A stretch of DNA of 64,000 nt from Prescottella defluvii (GTDB taxonomy: Bacteria; Actinomycetota; Actinomycetes; Mycobacteriales; Mycobacteriaceae). The stretch covers positions 930,001 to 994,000 of the forward strand of contig CP121458.1 of the NCBI GenBank assembly GCA_029690005.1. The letters are read 5' to 3'. Positions 47,937-55,856 of the stretch are shown in pieces. The translations under genes were made by a program, and so were the position numbers. Numbering within the stretch: the stretch's first letter is position 1; each line of letters opens with the position of its first letter. The notes beneath the pieces were generated by a model. It made no database searches. It saw nothing but the letters and a program-made list of their open reading frames with translations, and was not told the DNA's origin.

Positions 47937-48041
47937 ATGTTCGATCTATCATTCACCTACAGTTCCGACATCGTGAAGTTCGGATCTGTCGATCTGGTGA
48001 ACACTTTCGCCAAGTATCTGACCGCCCTGTCTGTTTGGTGA
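47937..48041 (+). CDS. Tiny peptide gene 4 (34 aa)
   Basis: ATG 47937, 13 bases after the stop of gene 3, with AAAGGGAAG just upstream. The product MFDLSFTYSSDIVKFGSVDL continues VNTFAKYLTALSVW: aromatic at both ends, amphipathic, ending in Trp. No signal peptide, no Cys. The tight spacing to gene 3 suggests a translationally linked pair, like porH-porA in Corynebacterium. Confidence 0.6.
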   Translation: MFDLSFTYSSDIVKFGSVDLVNTFAKYLTALSVW

Positions 48042-48105
48042 GCGTGTCCGAGGAGTGTCTGGAGGCCTCCTCTGTCTAGTCCATCGTCTATAGGAAGGTG
48101 TTGAG

Positions 48106-48207
48106 ATGCTGCAGACTTATGTGGATAAGATGATCCGATGGGTGGGTATAGTGCTCGACCTGACGGCCACTGGAAGCAAGTTCATCAAGGATCCGCCCGT
48201 CAAGTGA
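48106..48207 (+). CDS. Tiny peptide gene 5 (33 aa)
   Basis: ATG 48106 with AGGAAGG seven bases upstream, 64 bases after gene 4; a small hairpin (GAGGAG 48050-48055 with CTCCTC 48067-48072) lies in the gap. The product MLQTYVDKMIRWVGIVLDLT continues ATGSKFIKDPPVK. It is the only clearly basic member (about +2). Amphipathic helix then a Pro-rich charged tail. No homologue recognised. Confidence 0.55.
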   Translation: MLQTYVDKMIRWVGIVLDLTATGSKFIKDPPVK

Positions 48208-48282
48208 TCGACTCGAGTGCAATGAGTCATCGTTTCTGGATCCCTACGCAAAATCTGAGTGGTTGGCAGTCTGTCCGCGTGT

Positions 48283-48328
48283 GAAGTCGAGGTTCCTTTG
48301 TGCTCCAGCGGAGGGGAACCTCGACTTC
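48283..48328 (+). terminator. Strong hairpin closing the tiny-peptide cluster
   Basis: GAAGTCGAGGTTCC (48283-48296) and its exact complement at 48315-48328 form a perfect 14-bp stem with an 18-base loop. It stands between peptide gene 5 and the acyltransferase gene and separates their transcripts. Confidence 0.75.
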
Positions 48329-48402
48329 GCAACATTATGAATGTGGCGCATAGGTGTTTGGCGGGCCGCGCCGTGTGGCCGGTGCGCGGTACGGAGTTAT
48401 TC

Positions 48403-49863
48403 ATGCATGCGTCTCAGCAGCTCGCCTCACGAATTGAACTTTTGGATCCGCGCGACGCCGATTTCGTCTACAACGAGTACGACGGACACCTGGGCCATCT
48501 CCTCGCGGTGTACCTCTTCGACACCTCGCGCCACCCGGACGCCGAGTTCTCGCAAGATGAGGCGGTCGAGTGGGCCACCGCGCGACTCGGCCACCACCGC
48601 ATGTTCACGCACACCATCCGGCGCGTACCGCTGGGTCTCAAGCACCCGCACTGGGCGCCCGCGCCGGACTTCGACGTCCGCGACCACGTGCGGGTCACCG
48701 CGATCACCGCATCCGGCTGGGCCCCACTGCAACAACACTTCGACACACTGCTGACCACGCGGATGGACCTCACCCGCCCGCCGTGGGAACTGCACTTCTT
48801 CACTGGCGTGGAAGGACTCGACGATCTACCCGGCCGGCTGACGGCTGTAGTGCTCAAAGCCCACCACAGCGCGGGCGACGGACTCGCGGTCCTGGAACTG
48901 GCCCAGAACATCTTCTCGGACAACGTGCGGCCGGCCGGCGTCGAACGCGCCGTGCTGTTCTTGCGCGGGCGGATGTTCATGAAGTCGGTGTTGGATCTCC
49001 CCCGACAGCTACTCCGGTTCGCCAAGGAAGTCCCCGGCAACCGTGCAGCCGGCCGGGCCGTGAACGAGGCGCAAGAGGACGGCGAGTGGGCCGAGAGCCT
49101 TCATGAGCGGCCCGCTATCCGCTTCAACGGCAAGGTGAGCGGATCAGGATCGATGGCACCGATAACCCTGTCCACGAGTGTGATTCGGCGAATCAGAGAT
49201 GTGGTTCCGGGGGCCACCGTCAACGATGCCCTGCTCGCCGTCGTCGGCGGGGCCCTCGCGCGGTACCTGGCAGAGAAGGGCGAACCGCACGAGGGGTCCC
49301 TGGCGGCGATGGTGCCGCGATCGATGCGCAAGGTGGAGGAATGGGAGTCGGCGAATCGTCTGGCGGTCATGGTCGTCGACATGCACACTGACGGCGGCGA
49401 TCCGCTCGAACGGTTGGCGCGCATCGCCCAGTCGTCGAAGTCGGAGAAGACCCGCACCTCCCACCTCGCGTCCCGCCGCCTCGCGGCCGTGGTCGAGGCA
49501 GCGCCGCCACCCCTGCTGAGGCTGATCGCATACTCGCGCAAGAAGAACACCCACGACCTCAGCCGCCCCCGCTACCAGCACACGATGGTCAGCAACATGC
49601 CCTTCTCGATCGCGGGCTTCACGCTCAACGGCGCACCGGCGGTGGCGGTGATCGGGGCCCAACCGCCTGTCGATGGAGACGGTCTGCGTCACTTCGTCGT
49701 GACGACCGCGGACGGCAGCCTGATGCTGACGGTGGTCGCCGATTCGGCGACCATGCCCGACCTGGACCACTACCTCGACCTGATTCGCGCGAGTCTCGCC
49801 GAACTCGAGGAGGCCGTGGCCGGTGCGACGAAACAGGATCCGTCGGACGAGATCGCCTCCTGA
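48403..49863 (+). CDS. WS/DGAT wax ester synthase/diacylglycerol acyltransferase
   Basis: 486 residues. Makes triacylglycerols or wax esters from acyl-CoA, at the membrane or on lipid inclusions. The catalytic HHxxxDG motif is HHSAGDG (VVLKAHHSAGDGLAVL). Other landmarks are DFVYNEYDGHLGHLLAVYLF, VNDALLAVVGGALARYL, PLERLARIAQSSKSEKTRTS and MVSNMPFSIAGFTLNGAPAV. ATG 48403 is preferred (GGAG upstream) over earlier in-frame ATGs that would read through the hairpin loop region. N-terminal MHASQQLASRIELLDPRDAD matches the family start. It is complete and intact. Confidence 0.9.
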   Translation: MHASQQLASRIELLDPRDADFVYNEYDGHLGHLLAVYLFDTSRHPDAEFSQDEAVEWATARLGHHRMFTHTIRRVPLGLKHPHWAPAPDFDVRDHVRVTAITASGWAPLQQHFDTLLTTRMDLTRPPWELHFFTGVEGLDDLPGRLTAVVLKAHHSAGDGLAVLELAQNIFSDNVRPAGVERAVLFLRGRMFMKSVLDLPRQLLRFAKEVPGNRAAGRAVNEAQEDGEWAESLHERPAIRFNGKVSGSGSMAPITLSTSVIRRIRDVVPGATVNDALLAVVGGALARYLAEKGEPHEGSLAAMVPRSMRKVEEWESANRLAVMVVDMHTDGGDPLERLARIAQSSKSEKTRTSHLASRRLAAVVEAAPPPLLRLIAYSRKKNTHDLSRPRYQHTMVSNMPFSIAGFTLNGAPAVAVIGAQPPVDGDGLRHFVVTTADGSLMLTVVADSATMPDLDHYLDLIRASLAELEEAVAGATKQDPSDEIAS

Positions 49864-49977
49864 TCAAGACCTCCGCGTGCGGCGCAACCTGCCTGCTCGA
49901 GCTCACCTCACCCGAGAGGCTTCGCCGCTAGTCTGATACCGAACGTGCAGCACCACACGAGGCGATCGGAGTGGACG

Positions 49978-50829
49978 ATGTCACCAGCGAACGAGACCAG
50001 GCCGGTGATCGTGGGCGTCGACGGATCCGACGCCGCAATTCACGCCGTGAAGTGGGCCGCCGTCGAGGCACACGCCCGCAAGGTGCCGCTCAAACTGGTG
50101 CACGTCATCGACACCGAAAACGACTTCCCGTTCGTCGCCGACGACCTCGAAGAAGAAGAGGCGTTCGGCCGCAGCTCGCTCAAGGCCGGCCGGGAGGCGG
50201 CCACCGTCGAGGACTACACCGTCGACGTCGAGGTCGAACTCCTCCGCGGCCGCGTCAACCGGGCGTTCGTCGACTTGTCCGAACATGCCAGCCTGCTGGT
50301 GGTCGGCTCGGTCGGTACCGGATTCTTCGCCCGCATGGTGCTCGGCTCCACGGCGTTGTCGCTCGCGCACCACGCCAAGTGCACGGTTGCGGTGGTCCGT
50401 GGCGCCGACGGCAGCCCCGAGCCGCCCACCACCGGCGCGATCATCGCCGGCGTCGACCACTCCGACAGCGCCGACATCGTCGTGGGGACCGCGATGCAGG
50501 AGGCGTCCATCCGGCACGCCGAGATGATGGCCATCCACGCGCGCCGCCGCCGCGGCAGCAAGGAGGCCGACGAGGAGGCGCGCGGGCGGATCGACCGCCT
50601 GATCGCGACATGGGGTGCGAAGTTCCCGTCGGTGCAGGTGGAGACCGTCATCGCGGAGGCCGGGCCCACCAAGCACCTGGTGTCGCTCAGCGCCACCGCG
50701 CGGTCGATCGTGGTCGGCACCCGGGGCCTCGGCGGATTCGAGGCCGCGGTGCTCGGCTCCACCAGCCAGTCGCTGCTCTACCACGCGCAGTGCCCGGTGA
50801 TCATCGCCCGATCCCGCGTCACGCCCTGA
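49978..50829 (+). CDS. Universal stress protein with two UspA domains
   Basis: 283 residues. Domain 1 begins PVIVGVDGSDAAIHAVKWAA and carries the ATP-binding motif GSVGTGFFARMVLGS. Domain 2 begins GAIIAGVDHSDSADIVVGTA and has GTRGLGGFEAAVLGS. Both keep G-2x-G-9x-G(S/T), so both may bind ATP. In mycobacteria and rhodococci such tandem Usps respond to hypoxia or stationary phase through DosR; no clear DosR box was seen here. Cytoplasmic. Confidence 0.9.
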   Translation: MSPANETRPVIVGVDGSDAAIHAVKWAAVEAHARKVPLKLVHVIDTENDFPFVADDLEEEEAFGRSSLKAGREAATVEDYTVDVEVELLRGRVNRAFVDLSEHASLLVVGSVGTGFFARMVLGSTALSLAHHAKCTVAVVRGADGSPEPPTTGAIIAGVDHSDSADIVVGTAMQEASIRHAEMMAIHARRRRGSKEADEEARGRIDRLIATWGAKFPSVQVETVIAEAGPTKHLVSLSATARSIVVGTRGLGGFEAAVLGSTSQSLLYHAQCPVIIARSRVTP

Positions 50830-50845
50830 CCGTGCGGGAACTGTC

Positions 50846-51359
50846 GTGGACCGTGGTGGGCACCGACTCGACGCACTCGACGTCGACCTGATCGCCCGGC
50901 TGCGCGCCGAACCGCGGATCGGGATCCTCGAACTGTCGCGTCGGGCCGGCGTCGCACGGGCCACGGTGCAGGCCCGGCTGCGCCGACTCCAGGACGCCGG
51001 CATCGTCACCGGGTACGGACCGAAATCGATTTGCGCACAGCCGGATACCCGGTACAGGCGTTCGTGACGCTGGAGATCGCGCAGGGTTCGCTGGGCAGCT
51101 GACGAAGGAACTCGAGGAGTTCCCGGAGGTGGTGCAGGCGTGGGCGACCACCGGCGCCGGCGACGTCCTCTGCCGAGTCGCGGCGGCATCCCACGACGAC
51201 CTGCAGGCGCTGCTGATCGAACTGCACCACTCGTCGACGGTCGCGCGGTCGGTTTCGGTGGTGGTGCTGTCCGAAATCGTGGCATTCCGGACACTGCCGC
51301 TGATCGCGAAAACTGTTCGCCCGCAGGATCACGACAATTCACCCAGGCGTGGCACGTGA
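50846..51359 (+). CDS. Lrp/AsnC family regulator, two frameshifts
   Basis: About 172 residues. The N-terminal HTH is DALDVDLIARLRAEPRIGIL, ELSRRAGVARATVQARLRRL and QDAGIVTGYGP. After a frame break near 51020 comes GYPVQAFVTLEIAQGSLG, and after another near 51100 comes LEEFPEVVQAWATTGAGDVL and the RAM domain end. Start GTG 50846. Lrp/AsnC proteins sense amino acids as octamers. The next gene is the deacetylase on the same strand; the target is not evident. Confidence 0.78.
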
Positions 51360-51397
51360 CCGAGCAGCGCCGGCAGCCGGACCCTACACTTCGCCGC

Positions 51398-52194
51398 GTG
51401 GACAGACGAACGTTTCTTGCGATGTTGGCGGCGGGCGCCGTATCGCTGACGGCGGGTTGCACCATCGACGGATCCGCCACGCCGCAATCGGCACCGGCTG
51501 CGGCCGCACCGCCGCCGCAGCCGCAGAAGCCGCTGCTGCCCGGCCCGCCGCCGCCGTCGGCGCGCGTCCCGTCCCGCCCGGCCCCCTCACCGCCATTCCC
51601 GGTCCGGGCAACAATCTCGCGCTCACGGTCGACGACGGCACCGACCCCAACGTCGTCGCCGCCTACATCCAGTTCGCGAAGGACACCGGCGCCCGGTTCA
51701 CCTTCTTCGTCACCGCCGTCTACGACTCGTGGACCATGCACAAGGACGCGCTGCGCCCGCTCGTCGACAGCGGCCAGATCCAGCTCGGCAACCACACCTG
51801 GGACCACCCCGACCTGACGAAGCTGTCGGCCGCCGCCGCGGCCTCCCAGTTCGACAGCACCAAGACGTTCCTGCGCAACACCTTCGGCGTCGACGGCACC
51901 CCCTACTTCCGGCCGCCGTACGGGTACCGGAACGCGACGGTCGACAAGATCGCCGCGGACCACGGCTACACGGTGCCGACCCTGTGGGCGGGCTCGCTGT
52001 CCGACTCGGGAGTCATCACCGAGGAGTACCTGCTCGAGTGCGCGCGCAAGTACTTCGTCGCCCAGGCGATCGTGATCGGGCACGCCAACCATCCGCCGGT
52101 CACCCACGTCTACGGCCAACTCGTCGACATCATCCGAGAACGGAACCTGTCGATGGTCACGCTCAACGACGCGTTCCTCGCCCCCAAGCACTGA
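51398..52194 (+). CDS. Polysaccharide deacetylase (NodB-type) lipoprotein, one frameshift
   Basis: About 265 residues from GTG 51398. The signal peptide MDRRTFLAMLAAGAVSLTAG is followed by Cys (lipobox TAGC), then a Pro/Ala-rich linker. A frame break lies in the linker near 51560-51600. The NodB domain has motif 1 TVDDGTD (catalytic Asp and metal Asp), motif 2 HTWDHPD (the metal His pair) and motif 3 RPPYGYRN. It would deacetylate a cell-wall glycan outside the membrane; the substrate is unknown. Confidence 0.83.
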
Positions 52195-52268
52195 ACGGAC
52201 CACCCGTTCCGGAGCCCCGTCGGCCGGCAACACGCGCGCTGTCGGTGGGTGCTGGGAGGATCGGATGC

Positions 52269-52772
52269 GTGGATGCCGTGCACACCGTCGTCGAATCGCC
52301 CGTCGGGCCGCTGACGCTGGTCCGTAACCCGGACGGGCTGTGCGGGCTGTACATGAACGAGCAGCGTCACCTGCCCGACAGCGACCGGTTCGGCCCGCGC
52401 GTCGACGAGGGATTCGACGAGGTGACCGCGCAGCTGGGCGAGTACTTCGCCGGCGACCGCACCGAGTTCACGGTGCCGCTGGCGCCGCGCGGCACCGAGT
52501 TCCAGCAGCGGGTGTGGGCGGCGCTGCGGACCATCCCCTACGGCGAGACCTGGACGTACCTGCAGTTCGCGGAGCATCTCGGCAACCCCGCGGCGATCCG
52601 CGCCGTGGCCGCGGCGAACGGGCGGAACCCGATCGGCATCATCGTCCCCTGCCACCGGGTCATCGGCAGCGACGGCTCGCTCACCGGCTACGCGGGCGGG
52701 CTCGAACGCAAGCGGTTCCTGCTCGACCTGGAAAGCCCCGCGACCGTGGGAATCCAGGATGGACTGTTCTGA
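52269..52772 (+). CDS. ogt: Methylated-DNA-protein cysteine methyltransferase
   Basis: 167 residues from GTG 52269. The acceptor motif is IIVPCHRVIGSDGSLTGYAG with the suicidal Cys in PCHRV; FQQRVWAALRTIPYGETWTY is the DNA-binding helix region with the Arg finger. It removes methyl groups from O6-methylguanine by irreversible transfer. First gene of an alkylation-repair run in which each gene overlaps or abuts the next; its stop overlaps the start of the sigma factor gene. Confidence 0.92.
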   Translation: MDAVHTVVESPVGPLTLVRNPDGLCGLYMNEQRHLPDSDRFGPRVDEGFDEVTAQLGEYFAGDRTEFTVPLAPRGTEFQQRVWAALRTIPYGETWTYLQFAEHLGNPAAIRAVAAANGRNPIGIIVPCHRVIGSDGSLTGYAGGLERKRFLLDLESPATVGIQDGLF

Positions 52773-53325
52773 CGCGGATCGAACCTCACGTTCCGGCGCC
52801 CCGGAGCGTCTACCCGGTGTGGGACTGAAACCGTTCGAGAAGATCGTCACCGAGCACGGGCCGGTGGTGCTGCGGGTGTGCCGCGCGCTGCTCGGCCCCG
52901 TCGACGCCGACGACGCCTGGTCCGAGACGTTTCTCGCGGCGCTGCGGGCGTATCCCGACCTGGCGCCCGGCGCCAACGTCGAGGCGTGGCTGGTGACCAT
53001 CGCGCACCGCAAGGCCGTCGACGTCCACCGCGTCCGGCAGCGGACGCCGATCCCGACCGACGACCTGCCCGACCGGGCGTCGCCGCGGGATCTGCCCGGC
53101 ACGTTCGACCACGAACTGTGGGACGCGCTGGCCGAGCTGCCGTTCACGCAGCGGGCCGCCGTCGTCTACCACCACCTGGCCGGACTGCCGTACGCGGAGG
53201 TCTCCGCGATCCTCGGCAACAGCACCGTCGCGGCCCGCCGCGCCGCCGCCGACGGCATCGCCCGACTCCGGCGCACCTACCCGGCCGACACCGCACCATT
53301 CGCACAGGAAGGAGCCGTCCGATGA
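52759..53325 (+). CDS. ECF-type RNA polymerase sigma factor
   Basis: 188 residues from ATG 52759; GTG 52819 (starting GLKPFEKIVTEHG) is an alternative closer to the usual family length. Region 2: VVLRVCRALLGPVDADDAWS, ETFLAALRAYPDL, VEAWLVTIAHRKAVDVHRVR. Region 4: ALAELPFTQRAAVVYHHLAG, LPYAEVSAILGNSTVAARRA. Overlaps the MGMT gene before it by 14 bases and the MGMT gene after it by four. No separate anti-sigma gene is present, so control may come from a neighbouring repair protein; this is inference. Confidence 0.85.
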   Translation: MDCSDADRTSRSGAPERLPGVGLKPFEKIVTEHGPVVLRVCRALLGPVDADDAWSETFLAALRAYPDLAPGANVEAWLVTIAHRKAVDVHRVRQRTPIPTDDLPDRASPRDLPGTFDHELWDALAELPFTQRAAVVYHHLAGLPYAEVSAILGNSTVAARRAAADGIARLRRTYPADTAPFAQEGAVR

Positions 53326-53909
53326 GCGTCATCCCCACCCCGAGCATCGATCCCTCGGATCTGAGCCGCCTGCACGCCCGCCTGGCCGCCGCCGCCGACC
53401 GCGACGGGCTCCTCGACATCGCCTACCGGTCCGTCGACACCCCCGTCGGCCGGCTGCTGCTCGCCGCCACCGACGCCGGACTGGTCCGGGTCGCCTACCC
53501 GCGCGAGGACCACGACGCGGTGCTCGCGACGCTGGCCGCGCAGGTGAGCCCGCGCATCCTCGAGGCCCCGGCCCGGCTGGACACCGCGGCCCGCCAGCTC
53601 GACGAGTACTTCGCGCACCGACGCACCCGGTTCGACGTGCCCCTCGACCTGCGGCTGTCCAGCGGGTTCCGCCGCACGGTCCTCACCCACCTGCCCGACA
53701 TCGCGTACGGCACCACCGCCAGCTACGCGCAGGTGGCCGAGGCGTCCGGCAGCCCCCGCGCGGTCCGCGCGGTCGGCACGGCCTGCGCCACCAACCCGCT
53801 GCCGCTGTTCGTGCCGTGCCACCGGGTAGTGCGCAGCGACGGCAGCATGGGCCAGTACGCGGGCGGCGCCGACACCAAGCGCGCGCTGCTGACGCTGGAG
53901 GCGGCATGA
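53322..53909 (+). CDS. Second methylated-DNA-protein cysteine methyltransferase, N-terminally extended
   Basis: 195 residues. The C-terminal part is MGMT with SSGFRRTVLTHLPDIAYGTT, CATNPLPLFVPCHRVVRSDG and SMGQYAGG. The first 45 residues (IDPSDLSRLHARLAAAADRD, GLLDIAYRSVDTPVG) are longer than in the copy at 52269. Start ATG overlaps the sigma factor stop (ATGA), a tight coupling. It may report DNA methylation damage to the sigma factor as well as repair it; only the enzymatic motif is certain. Confidence 0.88.
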   Translation: MSVIPTPSIDPSDLSRLHARLAAAADRDGLLDIAYRSVDTPVGRLLLAATDAGLVRVAYPREDHDAVLATLAAQVSPRILEAPARLDTAARQLDEYFAHRRTRFDVPLDLRLSSGFRRTVLTHLPDIAYGTTASYAQVAEASGSPRAVRAVGTACATNPLPLFVPCHRVVRSDGSMGQYAGGADTKRALLTLEAA

Positions 53910-54618
53910 GCACGCTCACCGAGCGCGTCGACGCTGTCGAGTGGCCGGCGCTGCTCGACGAACTCGACCGGTTCGGGGCGCCTTGAGCACGCGTCCGGTC
54001 CTCGCGCCCGACGAGTGCCGCGCCCTCGCCGACCTCTACGACGACGAGGGCCGGTTCCGGTCGACCGTCGACATGGCGCGCCACCGGTACGGCTCCGGCC
54101 GGTACCGGTACTTCGCCTACCCGCTGCCGGCGCCGATCGCGGAGATGCGGGCGCGGTTCTACGTGAAACTGTTGCCGGTGGCGCGCGAGTGGGCGTGGCG
54201 ACTCGGCCGGCCGGCGCCGTGGCCCGACACCCTCGACGAGTGGCTCGCGATGTGCCACGAGGCGGGTCAGGTGCGGCCCACCCCGCTGCTCCTGCGGTAC
54301 GGGCCCGGCGACTGGAACGCCCTGCACCGGGACCTGTACGGCGAGTTGATGTTTCCGCTGCAGGTGGTCATCGGTCTCGACGAGCCCGGCGTCGACCACG
54401 AGGGCGGGGAGTTCCTGCTCGTCGAACAACGCGCCCGGGCGCAGTCCCGCGGCACCGCGACCGTGCTGCGGCAGGGGCACGCCTTCGTCTTCACCACCAA
54501 CGACCGGCCGGTGCAGTCGGTGCGCGGGTGGTCCGCGGCCCCGATGCGGCACGGCGTCAGCACGGTGCGCAGCGGCATCCGGCGCACCCTCGGTCTCGTC
54601 CTGCACGACGCGGAGTGA
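53906..54618 (+). CDS. 2-oxoglutarate/Fe(II) oxygenase (alkylation repair associated), one frameshift
   Basis: About 237 residues. MSTLTERVDAVEWPALLDEL continues after a frame break near 53983 with LSTRPVLAPDECRALADLYD. The double-stranded beta-helix core has LLLRYGPGDWNALHRDLYGE (HxD iron ligands as H-R-D), EGGEFLLVEQRA and the C-terminal RHGVSTVRSGIRRTLGLVLH, with the distal His and the Arg for 2-oxoglutarate. It belongs to the prokaryotic 2OG-oxygenase group found beside Ada and AlkB. Overlaps the previous gene by four bases. It probably demethylates a base or protein; the substrate is unproven. Confidence 0.82.
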
Positions 54619-54625
54619 GCCGGCG

Positions 54626-54889
54626 ATGTACACGCTGATCGGTAGGGACGGAAAGCCGTACCAGAGCGGCACTCCCGGCACGCTCGGCGGCCACCGCCGT
54701 GATCGCATCTACGGCCGTCTCGACTGCCCCGGCGCCGCCCGCGCCATCGCGCGCGGCGGCTACGTGACGCAGCGCGTGTTCTTCGCCGACGAGGAGACCG
54801 CGATCGCCGCCGGCTACCGGCCGTGCGCGGTGTGCCTGCGGGACAAGTACGACGCGTGGAAGGCCGCGTCGGGGAAGGGGAGACAGTAG
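54626..54889 (+). CDS. Stand-alone Ada-type metal-binding domain
   Basis: 87 residues. HRRDRIYGRLDCPGAARAI and FADEETAIAAGYRPCAVCLR follow the Ada N-terminal zinc domain (IYCRPSC...FRPCKRC). Three of the four usual Cys are kept, but the first one, which in Ada takes methyl groups from phosphotriesters, is Gly here (YGRLDC). So it probably binds zinc poorly or uses another ligand and cannot act as the classical sensor. It ends one codon before the AlkB start. Confidence 0.75.
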   Translation: MYTLIGRDGKPYQSGTPGTLGGHRRDRIYGRLDCPGAARAIARGGYVTQRVFFADEETAIAAGYRPCAVCLRDKYDAWKAASGKGRQ

Positions 54890-55554
54890 ATGTCGGCGCT
54901 GATCCCCCGGCCCCGCCGCACCGTCGCCCCCGGTGCCGTGCTGGTCCCCGACTGGCTCGATCTCGACGGGCAACGCCGACTCGTCGACGCGTGCCGCGAG
55001 TGGGCGCGCGGGCCGGTGCCGATGCGTGCCGCCCGACTGCCGACGGGACACACGATGTCGGTGCGGACCGTCTGCCTCGGGTGGCACTGGCAGCCGTACC
55101 GCTACAGCCGCATCGCCGACGACGCCGGCGGCGGGCACGTGCTGCCCGTGCCGGAGTGGTTGGCGCAGTTGGGGAAGCGGGCCGTCGCCGACGCCTACGG
55201 GGACCCGGCCGCCGGTGCCGGGTACGAGCCCGACGCGGCGCTGATCAACTTCTACGACGACACCGCCCGCATGGGCATGCACCGCGACCAGGAGGAGCGC
55301 GCGGACGCCCCCGTCGTGTCGCTGAGCATCGGCGACACGTGCACGTTCCGCTTCGGCAACCCCGACAGTCGCGGCAAGCCGTACACCGACATGGAACTCG
55401 AGTCGGGGACCTGTTCGTGTTCGGTGGCCCGTCCCGCTTCGCGTATCACGGTGTGCCCAAGGTCTTTCCGGGCAGCGCGGATCCGGAGTGCGGGCTGACG
55501 TCCGGGCGGCTCAACATCACCCTGCGGGTCACGGGCTTGGAGGATGCGCGATGA
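54890..55554 (+). CDS. alkB: AlkB-type DNA dioxygenase, one frameshift
   Basis: About 221 residues. Repairs 1-methyladenine and 3-methylcytosine by oxidative demethylation. INFYDDTARMGMHRDQEE has the HxD iron ligands; SLSIGDTCTFRFG follows. After a frame break near 55402 (one G short) come DLFVFGGPSRFAYHGVPKVF, with the distal His, and GRLNITLR, with the two Arg for 2-oxoglutarate. It abuts the Ada-like domain gene. Last gene of the unbroken repair run before the HicAB pair. Confidence 0.87.
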
Positions 55555-55607
55555 CGGTCCAGGACGATTCCACTTCAGTGACGAAGCCTCGGGACCGCGA
55601 CAATTAG
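55551..55607 (+). pseudogene. Short open frame after alkB, possibly a truncated gene start
   Basis: ATG 55551 overlaps the alkB stop (ATGA) and gives MTVQDDSTSVTKPRDRDN before TAG 55605-55607, which lies in the HicAB promoter palindrome. The coupling suggests it was once the start of another repair gene cut off when HicAB arrived. The evidence is thin. Confidence 0.3.
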
Positions 55608-55647
55608 TCTAAGTCACTAGACGGAATCTAGTCTATTGACTTAGACT
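55606..55647. promoter_or_regulatory. Nested palindromes, HicAB operator and promoter
   Basis: AGTCTAAGTCA (55606-55616) and TGACTTAGACT (55637-55647) are perfect inverted repeats. Between them CTAGA (55617-55621) and TCTAG (55627-55631) form a second one. TAGACT at 55642-55647 can serve as -10, placing the start at or next to GTG 55656. HicB, which ends in an HTH, is the likely ligand. Confidence 0.65.
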
Positions 55648-55655
55648 TGACACTT

Positions 55656-55856
55656 GTGGTCAAGGAGCAGGCGACGCGATTGGTTCTCAAGCAATTGAGG
55701 GCTGCGGGGTTCTCTCCCGGTCGGACGGTGGGCTCTCACACGATGTGGGTGTCCTCCGACGGGAAGGTGCAGGTCACCGTGCCGGATGGTCACCGGACCA
55801 TCTCGCCTGGCGTGTACCGCAAGGTGCTTCGGGCACTCGAGGAGGCGGCGAAATGA
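55656..55856 (+). CDS. hicA: HicA-type mRNA interferase toxin
   Basis: 66 residues. A double-stranded-RBD-like fold with TRLVLKQLRAAGFSPGRTVG, then SHTMW carrying the catalytic His of the G-S-H motif, and KVQVTVPDGHRTISPGVYRK. Start GTG 55656 is preferred over TTG 55647, because the -10 hexamer overlaps the latter and a leaderless start fits 55656. It cleaves mRNA when free of HicB. Toxin-first order and ATGA overlap with hicB are standard. Confidence 0.85.
   Translation: MVKEQATRLVLKQLRAAGFSPGRTVGSHTMWVSSDGKVQVTVPDGHRTISPGVYRKVLRALEEAAK

Noticed and set aside
47380-48207. Tiny frames as fragments of one broken larger gene
   Set aside because: Each has its own start and ribosome binding site, gaps contain stops in all frames, and joining them gives no continuous domain.
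46994-48223. ACTCGAGTGCAAT direct repeat as target-site duplication of a mobile element
   Set aside because: No transposase or terminal inverted repeats lie between the copies, and the first copy is part of a 20-base palindrome, so an operator is the better reading.
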